Shown here: positions 57,522 through 64,000 of the stretch, piece by piece
How the letters are laid out: the number at the start of each line of letters is the position of its first letter
How positions within the stretch are numbered: the first letter of the stretch is position 1
Assembly: GCF_000816305.1 (NCBI RefSeq)
Contig: NZ_CP007773.1
Location: 1,612,001 to 1,676,000 of the forward strand
Length of the DNA: 64,000 bases
Reading direction: 5' to 3'
From: Campylobacter subantarcticus LMG 24377
GTDB taxonomy: Bacteria; Campylobacterota; Campylobacteria; Campylobacterales; Campylobacteraceae
The notes under the pieces: model-generated
What the model was told of the DNA's origin: nothing
Databases searched by the model: none
What the model saw: only the letters and a program-made list of their open reading frames with translations
Position numbers and translations under genes: made by a program

Positions 57522-58390
57522 ATTTTTCCTCTATTTTCTTTTTTAAATTCAGTTTTTGTAATTTGTTTAATTTTACCATCTTTAATCATTAAAAATTTAG
57601 ACATACCATTTTTTAACTCTAAAGTATTATTATTCTCGTCATTTAAACTAAAAGCAGCATGACCTGTAGTAATTAACATATCTTTATCTAAAGGTAAAAC
57701 ATAATCATTTTTGATAGTTAAAGAACTCTTTCTAAAAGTTTTTAAATCCACTATACCAAGCCAAAGTTCTGCACTTGGTTTTATAATACTTTCATTGAGC
57801 AAAATGGTATTTTCTTCAGGCATATTTAAACTAGCATTATCTTCTAATGTTTCTTCTATAGTGTTATTGCCCCCATCCATTGACTCTAAAATGGTTGCAT
57901 TTGTTTCATTATTTTCTATAACATCACTAGCAAAAAAATCAAGAACTGGGGTTTCATTTTCATCAACTTTTTCTTCTAAAACAACCTGTTCTTGATTTAA
58001 TACACCAGTAGTATTTTCATCTAGCACAGAACTTTGGAAAAATCTTGAAACACCCCAAGCTAAAGCCACTATCAAAAGTACTACTACTATAATCACAATA
58101 TACCATACACTCGAGCTTTCTTTGGTATATGAGTTCATTCTAGGTAAAATATGCACATGATTTTTTTTCTCAATACCATTTTCTTCTAAATAAACATGAT
58201 ATTCTTCTAAAAAATTAGAAAAGTCAAGTTCATATTCTCTTTGTAAAATTTTAATAAAACCATTTACATTAAAGCGAGATAAAGACTTAAAATCTTTTTT
58301 AATGATATATTCAAGACAAGCTATCTCTATTTGTGTTTTTTTTTGAACTTCTAATAAATTTAAATCTTCTAATTTTTTCCAACTATCCAT
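57515..58390 (-). CDS. RodZ-like single-pass membrane protein rich in N-glycosylation sequons
   Basis: A 291-residue protein. The N-terminal HTH-like region (LNLLEVQKKTQIEIACLEYI...FKSLSRFNVNGFIKI) resembles the RodZ cytoplasmic domain. One transmembrane helix lies at about 96-113. An acidic periplasmic linker at 120-200 carries five D/E-x-N-x-S/T sequons (Asn 126, 145, 161, 164, 185). A beta domain (about 205-285) resembles RodZ DUF4115. RodZ links MreB to the wall, and mreBC are in this window but far away. I recall C. jejuni Cj0152c, the likely orthologue, as a Pgl glycoprotein. It overlaps the methyltransferase gene by 8 bases. Confidence 0.75.
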   Translation of the reverse strand: MDSWKKLEDLNLLEVQKKTQIEIACLEYIIKKDFKSLSRFNVNGFIKILQREYELDFSNFLEEYHVYLEENGIEKKNHVHILPRMNSYTKESSSVWYIVIIVVVLLIVALAWGVSRFFQSSVLDENTTGVLNQEQVVLEEKVDENETPVLDFFASDVIENNETNATILESMDGGNNTIEETLEDNASLNMPEENTILLNESIIKPSAELWLGIVDLKTFRKSSLTIKNDYVLPLDKDMLITTGHAAFSLNDENNNTLELKNGMSKFLMIKDGKIKQITKTEFKKENRGKIW

Positions 58391-59063
58391 TTTTCATCCT
58401 ATCGCAAAGTATTGCAAATGCTGCACTTACATTTAAACTATCAAAATCATTATGCATTTTTATACCTACGCATTCATCACATTTTTTAAGTACCTTTGGT
58501 GCTATACCAAAACCTTCACTTCCCATAATTAAAACTTTTTTTTCTTTAGTCTTGATAGTATGTATATCACTACCCCCACTTGCACTAGCATAGATATAAA
58601 AGCCTTTTTGTTTTAACTCATTTATCATACTTAAAACATCATCATTTAAAACTATCTTCATATCCAACGCTGCACCACTACTTGTACGAATAACTCCATC
58701 CATAGCCACATTTTTAGCTGCCAAAACAATCCCATTAACACCCAAAGCATAAGCGCTACGCACGATAGCACCTATATTTCCAACATCGCTAATATTATAT
58801 AAAATAACTATAAAATCTTTTTCTTTTAAATTTTCAAAAGAACTAAATTCAAACTCATCAATCTCCATTAAAAAACCCTGATGATTTCCACCTCTTGCCA
58901 AACTTTGTGCGGCTTTAAAATCAAGTTTTTTAATTTTTTTTGAAGTCTTTGCTATTTTTGAAAAATCAGCCTTTTCGCATTCTTTTGCTAAATAAATTTC
59001 TTTAATTTTTTCTTTGTGCTTTTCTAAGATATAAAAAAACACTTGCTTACCATAAACTATCAT
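58383..59063 (-). CDS. SpoU/TrmH-family RNA 2'-O-methyltransferase
   Basis: A SPOUT methyltransferase of 226 residues with an N-terminal substrate-binding part (IYLAKECEKADF) and the knotted domain. Its three motifs are NISDVGNIGAIVRSAYALG, VLIMGSEGFGI and IKMHNDFDSLNVSAA. It resembles RlmB, which methylates 23S rRNA G2251, but TrmH-type tRNA activity cannot be excluded. It is next to rsmI, rpmE and rsmE, a ribosome-maturation neighbourhood. Confidence 0.9.
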   Translation of the reverse strand: MIVYGKQVFFYILEKHKEKIKEIYLAKECEKADFSKIAKTSKKIKKLDFKAAQSLARGGNHQGFLMEIDEFEFSSFENLKEKDFIVILYNISDVGNIGAIVRSAYALGVNGIVLAAKNVAMDGVIRTSSGAALDMKIVLNDDVLSMINELKQKGFYIYASASGGSDIHTIKTKEKKVLIMGSEGFGIAPKVLKKCDECVGIKMHNDFDSLNVSAAFAILCDRMKNG

Positions 59064-59082
59064 TTTTAAATAATAACCAAAT

Positions 59083-59901
59083 TCAACTTAAAAGCAGTTT
59101 TTGATAATTTTCTTTTGGAGATTTTGCATTGATTTTTGATAGAAGTTTTGCCTTTGTTTTTAAAGGCAAATCAAGTTCATAAATATCTTGCTCACACAAG
59201 ATATTTTGATGAAATTGCTTTTCTTTGGCATTTACCACCACACACCATTCACCGCGCAAATCCATTGTTTTTATTTTTTTTAAAATCTCTAAAACACCTG
59301 CTCTAAATTTAGTTTCAAATTTCTTTGTTGCTTCTTTTATGATAAAAATTTCTCTTAAAGGATCAATTTTACTAATTTCTTCTACCAAATTAAGTATTCT
59401 AGTGGGTGCTTCATAAACTATACTAGGATAAGGGTTAAGCATTAAATTTTCAATATCTTTTTGTCTTTGAGGATTTTTATTGGCCAAAAAACCCATAAAA
59501 ATAAATTCTTTTTTACAAAACGCACTTGAAACTAATGCAAGCAAAGCAGCATTTGATCCTGCTAAGACTTCATAGTCAATATTGTTTTTAATAGCATATT
59601 CGATTAAAAACTGCCCTGGATCGCTAATACCTGGCATACCTGCATCACTCAAATATGCAATATCTTGTTCAAAAAAAATCTCATCTATTTTTGCTAAAAA
59701 ATCTTTTTCATTATGAGTATGTAAAGCTATATATTTATCAGGCTTTATTTCTAAATTAAATTTTTCATTAAGAAGATGAATTAAAGATTTGCAAACTCTT
59801 GTATCTTCACATAAAAAGAGCTTGCATTTTTGTAAAATTTCTAAAGAATGAAAAGAAATATCGTTTAAATTTCCTATGGGCGTAGGAATAAAATATAACA
59901 T
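59083..59901 (-). CDS. rsmI: 16S rRNA 2'-O-methyltransferase RsmI
   Basis: Methylates the 2'-OH of C1402 in 16S rRNA. It is 272 residues with FIPTPIGNLNDISFHS, LCEDTRVCKSLI, HTHNEKDF, YLSDAGMPGISDPGQFLI, VLAGSNAALLALVSS, GFLANKN, and YEAPTRI. It starts on the last base of the rpmE stop (TAATG). Confidence 0.96.
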   Translation of the reverse strand: MLYFIPTPIGNLNDISFHSLEILQKCKLFLCEDTRVCKSLIHLLNEKFNLEIKPDKYIALHTHNEKDFLAKIDEIFFEQDIAYLSDAGMPGISDPGQFLIEYAIKNNIDYEVLAGSNAALLALVSSAFCKKEFIFMGFLANKNPQRQKDIENLMLNPYPSIVYEAPTRILNLVEEISKIDPLREIFIIKEATKKFETKFRAGVLEILKKIKTMDLRGEWCVVVNAKEKQFHQNILCEQDIYELDLPLKTKAKLLSKINAKSPKENYQKLLLS

Positions 59902-60101
59902 TATTGCATTGCGTATTTTTTCTTAAATTTCTCTACACGACCCGCAGCATCTACGATTTTTTCACTACCTGTAAAAAATGGATGGCAACTTGAGCAAATA
60001 TCAACTTTAATTTCTGATTTATTTGACTTAGTAGTAAAAGAATTTCCACAAGCACAACTAACTTTGCATTCTACATACTCTGGGTGAATTTCTTTTTTCA
60101 T
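59901..60101 (-). CDS. rpmE: 50S ribosomal protein L31, zinc-binding type
   Basis: A 66-residue ribosomal protein with the zinc cysteines [11 protein letters not shown] and [10 protein letters not shown], so it is the C+ form that can store zinc. Start MKKEIHPEY is typical. AAAGGATAAACA precedes the ATG. It is co-oriented with rsmI. Confidence 0.97.
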   Translation of the reverse strand: MKKEIHPEYVECKVSCACGNSFTTKSNKSEIKVDICSSCHPFFTGSEKIVDAAGRVEKFKKKYAMQ

Positions 60102-60178
60102 TGTTTATCCTTTTTCAAAACATTAAGGCATAATTATATAAATTATTATATAAAAAATAGCTAAATTTAAGCGTGTTT

Positions 60179-60841
60179 TTAAATTATGAATTTTGAAGCA
60201 ACCCCTATTAAAGCTGTTTGTGCTTTAAGTATAAAATCAGCATGTAGTTTTGCTTTTTTTACATCCCCATCTCTTTCATTTTGCGAAAATCCACCTTCAG
60301 CACCTATTAAAAATACATGCTTACTAGGTTCAAAACTCATCAAATCTTCACCTTCAAAGTCTATCAAAACAATATTTTCATAAACTTGTTGAATTTTTTT
60401 AAAATCATCAAAAATTTCAAGCTCCATTAAAGAAGCACGACCGCATTGTTGTGATGACTCTATAAGAATTTTTTCCATTCTTTTAAAATCTAACTTAAAA
60501 TTTTTTTGTGAATAATCCATATACACAAAAGAAAGCTTTGCCACTCCAAGTTCATTTAAAAAAGGCAAAGTTTTTTCTATAATTTTTGGATCAATCACTG
60601 CTAAGGCTAAGTGTAAATATGTTTTTAATTTTTGTTTTTCTTCTTTTTTATCAAGTAAATTTAATACGCAAGAGCATCTAGAAAGCTCTATGCATTCATA
60701 AGTATAAGCAAAAAAATCTTTTAAATTTTTTAATATGATTTTATCGCCTACTTTAATTCTTCGAGCCTTTAAGTGTAAAAAAGCTTCATTTTCTAGCTCT
60801 AAATTTAAAATACCGCTTTGTGGGTGATATAAAAATCGCAT
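60179..60841 (-). CDS. rsmE: 16S rRNA m3U1498 methyltransferase RsmE
   Basis: A SPOUT methyltransferase of about 220 residues. It begins MRFLYHPQSG, the usual N-terminal PUA-like part, and the frame upstream of this Met is not RsmE-like. The ATG at 60841 shares a base with the upstream stop (TAATG). Motifs include SQQCGRASLMEL, VFLIGAEGGFSQNERD and LKAQTALIGVASKFI; the usual ILR-x-ETA reads ILKAQTA, a divergence from the family. Confidence 0.9.
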   Translation of the reverse strand: MRFLYHPQSGILNLELENEAFLHLKARRIKVGDKIILKNLKDFFAYTYECIELSRCSCVLNLLDKKEEKQKLKTYLHLALAVIDPKIIEKTLPFLNELGVAKLSFVYMDYSQKNFKLDFKRMEKILIESSQQCGRASLMELEIFDDFKKIQQVYENIVLIDFEGEDLMSFEPSKHVFLIGAEGGFSQNERDGDVKKAKLHADFILKAQTALIGVASKFII

Positions 60842-61251
60842 TAAAAATAAAACCTTTGAAGCAAATAAGGCACAAAAAGTAAAAATATACCCAAACACAG
60901 AATAAAAAAGCTTAAAAATCTAAATTTAGTATAACGCTTAAACAATCTTGCTTTTTTAAATAAAACAAATTGATAAATAGCCAAAGCAAAAATCAAAATC
61001 CAACAAAACCACATAGAAAGTATATAAAGATTTAGCTCAAAATGCTTTAAAGCCCAAAGCAAACTTCCTGTAAAAAGTGTAATTGCTAAAAATAAATAAT
61101 AAATTGGTAAAAATAGGCGAATTCTTTTTATAAAAATAAACTCTTGCGAAAAACTACTTTGAGTTAAATATAAATAAAACAACATTAAAAAGCCATTTGC
61201 ATATAAACTATACACATGCAATGCTAAAAAAAACTCATAACCTTGATCCAT
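60841..61251 (-). CDS. Hypothetical four-helix membrane protein
   Basis: A protein of about 136 residues with four hydrophobic helices (FFLALHVYSLYANGFLMLFYLYL, IYYLFLAITLFTGSLL, LYILSMWFCWILIFALAIYQFVLF, FLSFFILCLGIFLLFVPYL). I do not recognise it. The frame opens with two Met codons; the second at 61251 touches the lipoprotein stop and is taken here. It lies in the queD to rsmE operon, with no clear function. Confidence 0.7.
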   Translation of the reverse strand: MDQGYEFFLALHVYSLYANGFLMLFYLYLTQSSFSQEFIFIKRIRLFLPIYYLFLAITLFTGSLLWALKHFELNLYILSMWFCWILIFALAIYQFVLFKKARLFKRYTKFRFLSFFILCLGIFLLFVPYLLQRFYF

Positions 61252-61454
61252 CACTGTCCTTGTGTGCTATTTTCATCTTTGATATCATCATCTACAGGTA
61301 TAGGAAGTGTTTCATCGTCTATAATGACATTAGAATCACTTTGCTCAATTTGAACTTGTTCGGTTTGTACTTCTTTTTTTGTGGTTGTATTTTCTTGGTT
61401 TGAGCAAGCTATAAAAAGCAATAATGGCACAATTAATAAAACCTTTTTCATCAT
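61251..61454 (-). CDS. Small lipoprotein
   Basis: A 67-residue lipoprotein. The signal peptide [19 protein letters not shown] has lipobox FIAC, so the mature protein starts at Cys17 or so. The mature part is short, acidic and Gln/Glu/Thr-rich, with a DENST sequon near the C-terminus for N-glycosylation. Two adjacent ATG codons (61454 and 61451) overlap the queD stop; AAGGAGG spacing favours the second. Function unknown. Confidence 0.75.
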   Translation of the reverse strand: MMKKVLLIVPLLLFIACSNQENTTTKKEVQTEQVQIEQSDSNVIIDDETLPIPVDDDIKDENSTQGQ

Positions 61455-62035
61455 ACCTCCTTTTGATTAACAAAAACAAAATTTGAATCTTGAAGTTTTT
61501 TAAAAAAATCTTTATCTTTCCATTCATCAATTATAGCTTGTGAAAATTCAATATCCGCTAGATTGATCTTTGATAAAAACTCACTATAAGCATCTTCTCT
61601 AAAACCTTGCGCATAACCTGTTCTTGTTTCGTGCACAATAATACTTTTTAAACTAACACCTTGCTCACCATTAACCATCTTAGTTTTTAAAAGCAAGGTA
61701 TCAATCAGTACAAAAAATATGCGTACAAAATTTTCTGCACTGACATTCACAGGTAAACTTACCCATCTTTGAGAGTGTTTTTTCATATCTTCTAAATAAG
61801 CTTTGTCATCATCTTGGTATAAAGTAATAGCATGATCAAAACTATCGATAATTTGCTTAATTTCATCTTTTAGCAAACCAAAATCATACACCATTCCAGC
61901 ATTATCAAGATATTGGCTTTCAAGTAAAATTTCTACCTTGTAAGAATGTCCATGTATACTCGTTTTACATCGTTTGGAGCTACAAAATCTAACAATATGA
62001 GCATTTTCAAATTCAAACATTTTTCTAATAATCAT
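61451..62035 (-). CDS. queD: 6-carboxytetrahydropterin synthase QueD
   Basis: Second step of 7-deazaguanine synthesis: converts dihydroneopterin triphosphate to carboxytetrahydropterin. It is 194 residues with zinc histidines in [10 protein letters not shown] and [10 protein letters not shown], the catalytic Cys in [26 protein letters not shown]-like FDHAITLY, and the late glutamate in IVHETRTG. It is longer than E. coli QueD (121) by insertions typical of the genus. The start overlaps queE (ATGA). Confidence 0.93.
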   Translation of the reverse strand: MIIRKMFEFENAHIVRFCSSKRCKTSIHGHSYKVEILLESQYLDNAGMVYDFGLLKDEIKQIIDSFDHAITLYQDDDKAYLEDMKKHSQRWVSLPVNVSAENFVRIFFVLIDTLLLKTKMVNGEQGVSLKSIIVHETRTGYAQGFREDAYSEFLSKINLADIEFSQAIIDEWKDKDFFKKLQDSNFVFVNQKEV

Positions 62036-62781
62036 ACGCCTTCTTTATCTCCCCAAATTCTAATATGCATTCTATCAGAATAATTATATCCATTTTTTAT
62101 ACAAAATTCAGCAACACTTAAGGCATTTTTAGAAATTTCTAATCCATTTGCACCCATAGGCATGCAAAAAACTTCATTTTTGCAAATTTGTAAGATTTCT
62201 TTGATTTCTTCTAGGGCTTTATTCTCCTCTAAAAAATCCCTATCTAAAACAAATTTATAAAAGCTATCTCTAGGATATTTTTTAAAAGCTCTTAAAGCTT
62301 TTTCATTAATTCTTTTTTCCTTTTTTACTCCGCTATTACTTAACTTTACCCCTAAAGCAAAATAACATTTTTTATACAGTGGATATTTTTCAAAATCAAT
62401 TTCAATACTTGCATTGGTTTCAAAATGTACTTTAAAATCGTTTTCTAAAAGCAAATTAACAAAACACAAAAATTCTGGTTTTTGATAATTCAACAAAGGT
62501 TCTCCGCCCGTAATGACAACTATAGCTTGGTGTGAATTTGCGAGTTTTACAACCTCATCAAAAAGTTCTTTTGTTTTATATGATTGATAACAAGCTTTAA
62601 ATTCTTGAGTAAAAACCGCTCTAATGGTATCGCACCCTAAAAGTATTTTAGAGTTTTGCTCTTTTTTCACCCCAAAGCCAATACAGTTAAAATTACACCC
62701 AGCAAATCTAACAAAAACAGCCAAATTTCCGCTATATTTTCCCTCACCTTGCAAGCTTAAAAAAGTTTCGACAACTTCCAT
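62032..62781 (-). CDS. queE: 7-carboxy-7-deazaguanine synthase QueE, with displaced third cysteine
   Basis: A radical SAM enzyme that contracts the pterin ring to 7-carboxy-7-deazaguanine. It is 249 residues with [12 protein letters not shown] at the N-terminus, ITGGEPLL, and HFETNAS. The cluster cysteines are C29-x3-C33 and then C50, sixteen residues later, instead of the canonical CX3CX2C. Divergent cluster loops are known in some QueE proteins, and the catalytic context is otherwise good. Its start is on the last base of the moaA stop. Confidence 0.88.
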   Translation of the reverse strand: MEVVETFLSLQGEGKYSGNLAVFVRFAGCNFNCIGFGVKKEQNSKILLGCDTIRAVFTQEFKACYQSYKTKELFDEVVKLANSHQAIVVITGGEPLLNYQKPEFLCFVNLLLENDFKVHFETNASIEIDFEKYPLYKKCYFALGVKLSNSGVKKEKRINEKALRAFKKYPRDSFYKFVLDRDFLEENKALEEIKEILQICKNEVFCMPMGANGLEISKNALSVAEFCIKNGYNYSDRMHIRIWGDKEGV

Positions 62782-63752
62782 TATCCACCTGTTTGATAAA
62801 AAGCTCTTGTTGAACTTTGATTGTTTTCGTTTTCAGCCCATCTGTTTTTTTCTGATTTGTTTTTTATCACCGTTTTTAAAACCTCGCATGCTCCTGCTAT
62901 GTCTTTATTGCGTATAGCTTTTTTAATGCTTAAGGCCTCATCGTAATACAAACAAGGTATCAAAAGACCTTCAGCAGAAAGTCTTATACGGTTACAACTA
63001 TCGCAAAAATCATGACTATGTGGATCAATAATACCAAACTCATACCCATCTTCAAGCTCATAAATACTCGCAGGTGCATTTGGACTTTTTTGTCCTTGTT
63101 TAAAAGAATATTTTTGAGCAATAATATTTAAAATTTCTGCTGATTTTAAGCCTTTTAAATCTCCATAAGCATGATAATTTTCCATAAATTCTATAAAGCG
63201 AATTTGGCTTTTGCACACTTTAGCAAATTCTAAAAGATCAATAAATTCACTATCGTTAATCCCCTTAAGCGCTACAGTATTAAATTTAATCTTAAAGCCT
63301 AATTCTAAAGCCTCATTAATACCATTTAACACATCTTTAAGTATATTTTTTTGAGCTAATTTAAAAGCTATTTCTTCTTTTAAGGTATCTAGTGAGATAT
63401 TAACTCTTTTTAAACCTGCTTGTCTTAAATCTTTTGCTTGTTGTTTTAATAAAGAAGCATTAGTAGTAAGTGCTAAGTCTATATCTTGTTTATACTCACT
63501 AATCATAGCAATAAATTTATACAAATCTTTTCTTACTAAAGGCTCACCACCTGTAATGCGAATTTTTTTAACCCCTTCATCAATGCAAACTTTAACAAAC
63601 ATAAAAAGTTCTTCAAATGATAAAAGGTTTTCTTTGGAACTCCATTCAAATGGAGTTTTTGGCATACAATAAAGGCAGCGAAAATTACATCTTTGTGTTA
63701 CTGAAATTCTTAAATAATCAATCACTCTTCCATAGCTATCTACTAACATCAA
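62781..63752 (-). CDS. moaA: GTP 3',8-cyclase MoaA
   Basis: First enzyme of molybdenum cofactor synthesis. It is 323 residues with two Fe-S sites: the radical SAM motif [11 protein letters not shown] and a C-terminal [18 protein letters not shown]. Also present are [22 protein letters not shown], and the terminal GG that enters the active site (YQTGG). It starts 6 bases after the partial gene at the right edge. Confidence 0.97.
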   Translation of the reverse strand: MMLVDSYGRVIDYLRISVTQRCNFRCLYCMPKTPFEWSSKENLLSFEELFMFVKVCIDEGVKKIRITGGEPLVRKDLYKFIAMISEYKQDIDLALTTNASLLKQQAKDLRQAGLKRVNISLDTLKEEIAFKLAQKNILKDVLNGINEALELGFKIKFNTVALKGINDSEFIDLLEFAKVCKSQIRFIEFMENYHAYGDLKGLKSAEILNIIAQKYSFKQGQKSPNAPASIYELEDGYEFGIIDPHSHDFCDSCNRIRLSAEGLLIPCLYYDEALSIKKAIRNKDIAGACEVLKTVIKNKSEKNRWAENENNQSSTRAFYQTGG

Positions 63753-63758
63753 AGGCCT

Positions 63759-64000
63759 TTATAGCAATTTATTAAATTTCAAAATAAGCTCAACCCTACC
63801 CATACCTATACGCAAATCTTTAGCAATTTGCTCTATGGATTTTTTTTGATTAAAAAGCTCTATTACTTTTTGCTCTTCATTATCATAACTTGGGCTTAAT
63901 TTTGTAATACTTTGAGTTTTTTGTTCTAAATTTAATAAACGATTTTTTTGCTCACTTTGAAATTCTTCAATAACTTCTTCCACTTCTTTTAAAGCATTTA
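63759..64000 (-). CDS. Helix-turn-helix protein, C-terminal part (cut by window edge)
   Basis: The frame stays open to the right edge, so the GTG at 63983 is probably internal and the gene begins outside. The visible part has a glutamate-rich, coiled-coil-like segment (EEVIEEFQSEQKNRLLNLEQ) and a C-terminal HTH of the KKSIEQIAKDLRIGMGRVELIL type. This plan is common for Campylobacterota membrane proteins of the DUF6115 kind. Nothing more can be said about function. Confidence 0.7.
   Translation of the reverse strand, partial: NALKEVEEVIEEFQSEQKNRLLNLEQKTQSITKLSPSYDNEEQKVIELFNQKKSIEQIAKDLRIGMGRVELILKFNKLL

Noticed and set aside
58329..58339. Run of nine T on the plus strand (A9 in the RodZ-like gene) as a second phase-variation tract
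   Set aside because: Long A/T runs are common in this AT-rich genome and are not the usual switching tracts of Campylobacter, which are G/C runs. The frame is intact.

Overview
The window is AT-rich chromosomal DNA, densely packed with genes, from a Campylobacterota bacterium. The organism is most likely a Campylobacter of the lari group. Evidence is the CheA-REC/CheV/CheW chemotaxis block, a three-gene cytolethal distending toxin (cdtABC), a class D (OXA) beta-lactamase next to panBCD, the bioC-bioG-bioF cluster, and gene neighbourhoods that match C. jejuni blocks (as I recall its gene order) joined in a different order. I saw no rRNA or tRNA genes, insertion sequences, CRISPR array or prophage. 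Gene-free stretches are all under 300 bases.

Layout, left to right. (1) 1-8562, all minus strand: partial tal, serB, cheW, cheA, cheV, a calcineurin-like phosphoesterase, a phosphoethanolamine transferase interrupted by a G9 tract (a phase-variation switch candidate), greA and lpxB. Start and stop codons mostly overlap or lie a few bases apart. (2) 8559-23510, an accessory region between lpxB and surE. It holds a type III restriction-modification system (mod, an unknown coupled ORF, a tiny ORF, res); a three-gene module of an ArsA/GET3-like ATPase, a small protein ending in a cysteine run, and a short CstA transporter; cdtABC; and a peptide/C4-dicarboxylate group (pepT, dcuC-like, pepE). (3) 23619-33724, mostly biosynthesis: surE, a TcdA-like E1 enzyme, OXA beta-lactamase, panD-panC-panB, bioC-bioG-bioF, a Sel1-repeat protein, bioA, bioD and a pair of SMR exporters. 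(4) 33789-37008: a dCache chemoreceptor and a divergent periplasmic Ntn-type asparaginase/isoaspartyl peptidase.

(5) 37009-46797: a short YrdC-like protein, carB, mreC, mreB, clpX, lpxA, fabZ, queH, bcp and a tautomerase, all minus. (6) 46898-49978, plus strand: ilvE, an SPFH protein and two DUF2393-like membrane proteins. (7) 49982-64000, all minus: purF, dapB, a PepSY-like secreted protein with a DccR-box-like repeat, trxB, trxA, yraN, hom, an aminotransferase, a periplasmic protein, a RodZ-like membrane protein rich in N-glycosylation sequons, a SpoU methyltransferase, rsmI, rpmE, rsmE, a membrane protein, a lipoprotein, queD, queE, moaA and a truncated HTH protein.

Several themes recur. 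Envelope work is represented by lpxB, lpxA, fabZ, eptC-like, mreBC and the RodZ-like protein. Queuosine synthesis appears three times (queD, queE, queH). Aspartate and aspartyl-peptide use appears in pepE, dcuC-like and the asparaginase. The best candidates for something undescribed are the ATPase / cysteine-tail / CstA module, the unknown ORF coupled between mod and res, and the phase-variable phosphoethanolamine transferase. All functional assignments are from reading motifs; no database search was run.
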